Under the pieces are notes generated by a model. It worked only from the letters and a program-made list of their open reading frames with translations, was not told where the DNA came from and searched no databases. A stretch of 9,934 nt of DNA, from contig DYRE01000061.1 of the NCBI GenBank assembly GCA_020718965.1, positions 1-9,934 of the forward strand, read 5' to 3'. Positions 5,736 through 9,934 of this stretch are shown here, piece after piece. Both the position numbers and the translations under genes were made by a program. How positions within the stretch are numbered: position 1 is the stretch's first letter; every line of letters begins with the position of its first letter. This DNA comes from Desulfomonile tiedjei. GTDB lineage: Bacteria; Desulfobacterota; Desulfomonilia; Desulfomonilales; Desulfomonilaceae.

Positions 5736-7902
5736 CTTAATTGAAATATCTGGATCCGTTCTCATTGAAAAGGACAGGATGGGAGGAAAATCAGCGGCGA
5801 TAGCAAGATTAATCAAAGCTGGTTTCAAAGTTCCGCTTTCGTTCGTTATCACACGCGATGTATATGATTTTTTTGTAGAAGTTACTGGTTTGAGAGGTCG
5901 GATTTTTCTCGAACTCACCAGAAAGGATTTTTCAGATATGCGGTGGGAGGAGATGTGGGACACCGCTCTTCGCATAAGGAATTTTTTTCTGACAACACCA
6001 TGGCCGTCCTCTTTAAGACGGAGGCTGGAAACGTTTATCAGAGAATCGTTTAATAATTCTCAGGTAACCGTAAGATCTTCAGCCCCTGAAGAAGATTCTA
6101 CAAAGACCTCATTCGCCGGTGTTCACGAGTCTGTAGTCAATAAAAGCGGCCCAGACAGTGTGATGGATGCGATAAAACTGGTATGGGCTTCTCTCTGGTC
6201 TGACAGGGCAATGATGTACAGGCGAGAACTTGGACTGGATTTTAACAAAAGCTCAATGGCAGTTCTGATTCAGGAGTTCATAGATGGAGAAAAATCTGGA
6301 ATATTCTTTGGAGTTTCTCCCGACAATCAAAGTCACTCAGTAATAGAAGCGGTGTACGGCCTGAACCAGGGGCTGGTTGATGGATCAGTTCAGCCAGACA
6401 GATGGATGGTGAATCGGGAAACTGGAGCCGTTGAGTCCCACGTGGCCCCTAAGAGATCAATCAAAATAGCTCCCGCAAAGGACCAGGGAGTAACAACATT
6501 AGAACTCTCTGAATCTGAAATTATATCACCGCCGTTAAGTTTAGCGGAAGTAGAAACGGTGTTTCAGTCAGGACAGGAAGCCGAAAAACTATTCGGTTTT
6601 CCTCAGGACGTCGAATGGACATTTCGCGGCGATGAATTGATCATTTTGCAGTCAAGGCCGATTACGAGCAGTGCGCTGAATCCGGGAGATGAGCGTTCTT
6701 GGTATCGAAGCCTCAAGAAGAGTCTGGCAAGCCTAAGGGAACTACGAAAGAAAGTTGAAAATGATCTGATTCCCGAGATGATCAAGGTTGCGGAAAATCT
6801 GGCTGATATTGATTTGAACGGCATGTCGGATTTAGATCTCGCGGAAGAAATAACGCGTCGAACAGAAATCTTGAAAAAATGGACTGACATCTATTGGGCT
6901 GAATTCATTCCTTTTGCTCATGCCGTTAGACTTTTCGGTCAGTTCTATAACGATGCTTTGAAACCTGAAGATCCCTTCGAGTTTGTATCGCTTCTAGTTA
7001 CCGAAGACATTTTAAGTGTCCAGAGAAACCGTTTCCTCCAGAACGCCTCCAATGAGATATCGCGTCTTCGAACAAATGAAAGTCCAATAAATAGACTATC
7101 CTGGAAGAATCCCGGCGTCAGGGAACTGATTGACGATTATGCCAGGAAATTTGAAGAGTTTTCATCTGTTGGTATGGAACTTGGAAATATTGAAGAAAAA
7201 CTTCTGGATCTTTTTTCAGAATTTTCAAGAATTCCCGGAGAATTAAAAACAGGGATCAAAGTTTCTAACAGAGATAAAGAAGATGTCTTCCTGAGTTATT
7301 TCTCTGGCCCAGCATTGGAACAGGCGTCGGAACTGCTCGAACTAGCTCGATTCAGCTATAGATTACGTGACGACGACAATATCTATCTCGGCCGTTTGGA
7401 AAGTCGATTAAAGGCTGCGTTAAAATCAGGAGAGACCCGATTGATTTCAAGGGGGGTTGTTCCCCAAGGTTTACTCTCGCCAGTAGAGGTTGTCGAGCTT
7501 CTTAGAGGAAAGAGGGTTAATTTGGAACCTTCGAAAGTTGAGAGGCCCGCGCCACTGGAATCCTACCGTTCTTCCGTGAGGCAACTTCTTGGGCAACCCG
7601 CTAGCAGTGGATTTAGCTCCGGTGTAGCTAGAGTGATCAACTCGTCTGAAGATCTTTTTAGTTTCAAGGCAGGAGAGGTCCTGATATGTGACGCTGTTGA
7701 TCCCAACATTACTTTTATCGTTCCACTTTGCGCAGGTATAGTCGAGCGTCGGGGAGGTATGCTGATACACGGGGCCATAATAGCCAGGGAATACGGAATT
7801 CCATGCGTCACCGGTGTTACCGACGCTGCATTAGCTATTCAAACCGGGGATCAAGTAACTGTTGACGGTTTTCTCGGTATAGTGACATTAAAACGAAATT
7901 GA
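5728..7902 (+). CDS. PEP synthase-like ATP-grasp / phosphohistidine phosphotransferase lacking the PEP-binding barrel
   Basis: The 724 residues carry two of the three domains of PEP synthase. An N-terminal ATP-grasp domain (about 1-315) has GGKSAAIARL (K21), VTVRSSAPEED (R116), EAVYGLNQGLVDG, DVEWTF (E296) and LQSRPIT (Q308, R310). A mostly helical middle (about 320-640) includes FIPFAHAVRLFGQFYND and LRDDDNIYLGRLES. A C-terminal swivelling domain carries the phosphocarrier histidine H681 in GGMLIHGAIIAREYGIPCVTG. The protein ends right after this domain, so there is no PEP/pyruvate barrel. ATP-grasp, then middle, then histidine domain is the layout of rifampin phosphotransferase. Such enzymes split ATP to AMP and phosphate and pass the beta-phosphate via histidine to a substrate held by the middle domain. 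Synthesis of PEP is therefore unlikely. The start overlaps the preceding gene by 8 bp and lacks its own strong Shine-Dalgarno. Rifampin resistance is only one option; the acceptor is unknown. Confidence 0.85.
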   Translation: MTDLIEISGSVLIEKDRMGGKSAAIARLIKAGFKVPLSFVITRDVYDFFVEVTGLRGRIFLELTRKDFSDMRWEEMWDTALRIRNFFLTTPWPSSLRRRLETFIRESFNNSQVTVRSSAPEEDSTKTSFAGVHESVVNKSGPDSVMDAIKLVWASLWSDRAMMYRRELGLDFNKSSMAVLIQEFIDGEKSGIFFGVSPDNQSHSVIEAVYGLNQGLVDGSVQPDRWMVNRETGAVESHVAPKRSIKIAPAKDQGVTTLELSESEIISPPLSLAEVETVFQSGQEAEKLFGFPQDVEWTFRGDELIILQSRPITSSALNPGDERSWYRSLKKSLASLRELRKKVENDLIPEMIKVAENLADIDLNGMSDLDLAEEITRRTEILKKWTDIYWAEFIPFAHAVRLFGQFYNDALKPEDPFEFVSLLVTEDILSVQRNRFLQNASNEISRLRTNESPINRLSWKNPGVRELIDDYARKFEEFSSVGMELGNIEEKLLDLFSEFSRIPGELKTGIKVSNRDKEDVFLSYFSGPALEQASELLELARFSYRLRDDDNIYLGRLESRLKAALKSGETRLISRGVVPQGLLSPVEVVELLRGKRVNLEPSKVERPAPLESYRSSVRQLLGQPASSGFSSGVARVINSSEDLFSFKAGEVLICDAVDPNITFIVPLCAGIVERRGGMLIHGAIIAREYGIPCVTGVTDAALAIQTGDQVTVDGFLGIVTLKRN

Positions 7903-7949
7903 TGGCAAGAGTGACACACAATGCTAGCATTTGAAATGCCGCTATTCGA

Positions 7950-9827
7950 ATGACTGAGCTATATGTCGGTGTTCCCATCGGGAATTCAGGAATGGAAAAT
8001 AGTATGAACATTGCAAATTCTAATGATACGCCGGCGGATCCAACTGTCGGATTGATGATACTCGATTCAAACGCCAAAATCATCTACGCCAATAGAAATG
8101 CTCAACGACTGAGCATGGGGAATGAGCAGATGTCTGAGGGCATGACCCTGGAAACTTCGATACCGATATCAGGCCAGGTAGAGTTCATGGCTTATGACAA
8201 GGACGAAAAAACTCCCGTGCCCATTACAATTTTTTGTGAAACCTTCAATACCTCTGGCGCCAATTTTAGAATTCTAAGCATCATTAGGAAAGAACGCGAT
8301 TCCAAATGTATTGATTCAAGTGATTTGACGGAAAGATCTTTGGGGTCTGTGTTTTCTGGCATGCTGGAATCGATATTGATAATCGACTCCAATAATGGGA
8401 AGATAATATGGGGTAATCCATATTCTGCAAGGAGTTTAGGATTCGAGAAAGACTGCCTTGCTGGACGCTCCTTTTCTGATCTGTTCCCTCCTGGTTCGGA
8501 AATTCAGGCCGAAAATGTTCTCACTGAAGTTGTCTGCGCTGATGGAGTCTTTGTCACCCAAACATTTCTGCGCGGTGACGGAGGTATTTCATACATGGAC
8601 CTTACAGCTTCCCTTATCCCCTGGGACGTAGATTCAACCGCTATACTGGTAGTGTTGAGAGACGCTTCTGAACGAAAGCAATTTGAGGAACTCCGTCTGG
8701 AAACAGCGAGGCTTAACTCGTTCTCCGAACTGTCCGCCGGTGTAGCCCACCACTTCAACAACATGTTACAGGTGATAATTGGATTCGCGGGCTTGGCGCA
8801 ACTTGAACTGGAGTCAGGTAGCTCCAGCCGTATAAAACCGAAATTGGATCAAATAATAGCCAGCTCCAACGAGGCTGCAAACGCTATACGGAGTTTACAG
8901 GATTTTGCGCGCTGTGGGCAGCCAATGTCATGTGTCGCCAGTGAAGTGGTCAATTTGAACACGCTTGCCGGGAGAGCCGCAAATCTCGGGAAGCAATGGT
9001 GGAAAACCCAGCCGGACGGTAGGGAGAAAGCTGTCTCAATAGAAACGGATCTGACTCAGGATTGTTACGCGTGGGTAAATCAGGAAAGGATACTGGAAGT
9101 AATGATAAATCTCATCAAAAACGGAGTCGAATCTATCGTCGAGACGGGTACAGTCACGGTGGGAGTCGAAAATCGTGGATCAGACGCTGTTTTTTATGTG
9201 AGAGACACCGGAGTAGGTATTAAACTTGAGGATCTCAGGAGAATTTTTGACCCGTTCTGGACGACAAAAGGTCCTAAGAAAAGTGGGTTGGGTTTGGCCA
9301 GCGCTTTGGGAATAGTAAAACAGAATGATGGAGAAATTAAAGTCGAGACGTCAGATGGAGGCGGGACAACATTCGAAGTGATATTCCCTTCCGCTGACTT
9401 CAGTCCTTATAGTGAAATTCCCGCATCAAACACGTCAAATGACAAGAAGATCTCGGTTCTGGTTGTCGACGAGGAAGAAAAGGTCCTAGAATTGCTGAGC
9501 AATGGGCTTGAACTTGAAGGTTACACAGTGTATTCCGCATCAACCGTTGCAGAGGGACTCAGGATAGTTGATGAGTCCGAAGTGGACCTAATAGTTAGTG
9601 ACTCAGGTTCCCATGGCATGAGTGGCTGGGACCTGGGCAGACTGCTTCAGGACAGATATCAAGATTCGGATAAGGGTAAACCTGCCTTGATACTGCTTAC
9701 TGCGTGGGGTGTTGGCCAAATCCAGAGTGACAAAATAAGAAGGGTCGGAGTTGACGCGATATTGGCCAAACCAGTGCCCATAAGGGATTTGGTGGCTAAA
9801 ATCAGGGAAATCATCTCACAGAAGTAA
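7950..9827 (+). CDS. PAS-domain hybrid sensor histidine kinase with C-terminal receiver
   Basis: The 625-residue protein has no transmembrane segment or signal peptide, so it is probably a cytoplasmic sensor. A first degenerate PAS-like region (about 30-120, GLMILDSNAKIIYANRNAQ) precedes a clearer PAS domain (about 130-245, LIIDSNNGKIIWGNPYS). The kinase core follows: H-box GVAHHFNNML with phosphoacceptor H267, N-box NLIKNGVES (N391), G1 RDTGVGI (D419), FDPFWTTK, and G2 SGLGLASALGI (446-448). A receiver (about 500-625) has D507/E508, phosphoacceptor D551, T584 and K607, so the full phosphorelay set is present. The usual proline after the phosphoacceptor loop (GMPGM) is histidine (SHGM). It lies 47 bp after the dikinase gene. 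The start is uncertain: ATG 7950 has no Shine-Dalgarno, and ATGs at 7992 and 8004 are alternatives with AGGA or GGA upstream. No output gene is visible downstream. Confidence 0.9.
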   Translation: MTELYVGVPIGNSGMENSMNIANSNDTPADPTVGLMILDSNAKIIYANRNAQRLSMGNEQMSEGMTLETSIPISGQVEFMAYDKDEKTPVPITIFCETFNTSGANFRILSIIRKERDSKCIDSSDLTERSLGSVFSGMLESILIIDSNNGKIIWGNPYSARSLGFEKDCLAGRSFSDLFPPGSEIQAENVLTEVVCADGVFVTQTFLRGDGGISYMDLTASLIPWDVDSTAILVVLRDASERKQFEELRLETARLNSFSELSAGVAHHFNNMLQVIIGFAGLAQLELESGSSSRIKPKLDQIIASSNEAANAIRSLQDFARCGQPMSCVASEVVNLNTLAGRAANLGKQWWKTQPDGREKAVSIETDLTQDCYAWVNQERILEVMINLIKNGVESIVETGTVTVGVENRGSDAVFYVRDTGVGIKLEDLRRIFDPFWTTKGPKKSGLGLASALGIVKQNDGEIKVETSDGGGTTFEVIFPSADFSPYSEIPASNTSNDKKISVLVVDEEEKVLELLSNGLELEGYTVYSASTVAEGLRIVDESEVDLIVSDSGSHGMSGWDLGRLLQDRYQDSDKGKPALILLTAWGVGQIQSDKIRRVGVDAILAKPVPIRDLVAKIREIISQK

Positions 9828-9840
9828 AACATCGTCATCC

Positions 9841-9860
9841 GCTCCACTCTTCGGTAGAGC
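9841..9860. other. Small imperfect stem-loop after the hybrid kinase gene
   Basis: GCTC and GAGC pair with an inner ACT/GGT stem (one wobble), one C-A mismatch between them and a CTTC loop, 13 bp after the kinase stop codon. There is no T-tract on either side, so intrinsic termination is not supported. The remaining bases to 9934 contain no start codon with an open frame on the plus strand. Confidence 0.2.
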
Positions 9861-9934
9861 GCCAGGATGTGACTTTAACGAGTTGATCATTTAAAGGAAA
9901 TCAATATCTCGTCAGTATCTACGGTCTGTCCGGG

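Noticed and set aside
9887..9934. Fifteen open codons plus TGA on the minus strand entering from the right edge, possibly the end of a convergent gene
   Set aside because: A stop-free run this short occurs about half the time by chance, and the residues match no family I recognise.

Overview
The window looks like an ordinary chromosomal stretch from an anaerobic Gram-negative bacterium. The best guess is a member of the Desulfobacterota / former Deltaproteobacteria. That guess rests on gene style only: an acyl-CoA synthetase with divergent motifs, an archaeal-type OMP decarboxylase, cobalamin tail-assembly genes, and a PAS/receiver hybrid kinase with an H-box of the AHHFNN type. There is no rRNA, tRNA, transposase, phage gene or CRISPR array. 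Base composition is moderate and even throughout.

Left (1-1439, minus strand): cobU followed by cobT, with stop and start codons sharing one base. They encode the enzymes that activate cobinamide and the lower-ligand base for cobalamin assembly. cobT runs off the left edge. A 270-bp divergent spacer (1440-1710) carries an 8-bp inverted repeat just upstream of cobU and two mutually exclusive small stem-loops.

Centre (1711-4866): a plus-strand ANL-superfamily acyl-CoA synthetase has clear overall family homology but altered catalytic motifs. After a weak terminator-like hairpin comes an archaeal-type orotidine 5'-phosphate decarboxylase (pyrF) with insertions and a changed phosphate-gripper position. 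Convergent to it lies a stand-alone phoU. The 272-bp region between phoU and the next gene (4867-5138) holds a perfect 16-bp palindrome. It also holds a sigma-70-like promoter whose spacer contains a perfect CTTGTC-AAA-GACAAG inverted repeat.

Right (5139-9827, plus strand): a compact three-gene cluster that is probably an operon. It encodes a PNPOx-fold, probably flavin-binding protein, an ATP-grasp/phosphohistidine dikinase without a PEP/pyruvate barrel (the layout of rifampin phosphotransferases), and a hybrid sensor histidine kinase with PAS domains and a C-terminal receiver. The first two genes overlap by 8 bp, so they are probably translationally coupled. This cluster is the best candidate for an undescribed system: a small-molecule phosphotransferase paired with a flavin-type protein and its own signalling protein. 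The substrate is unknown. The last 107 bp hold no gene that can be supported.
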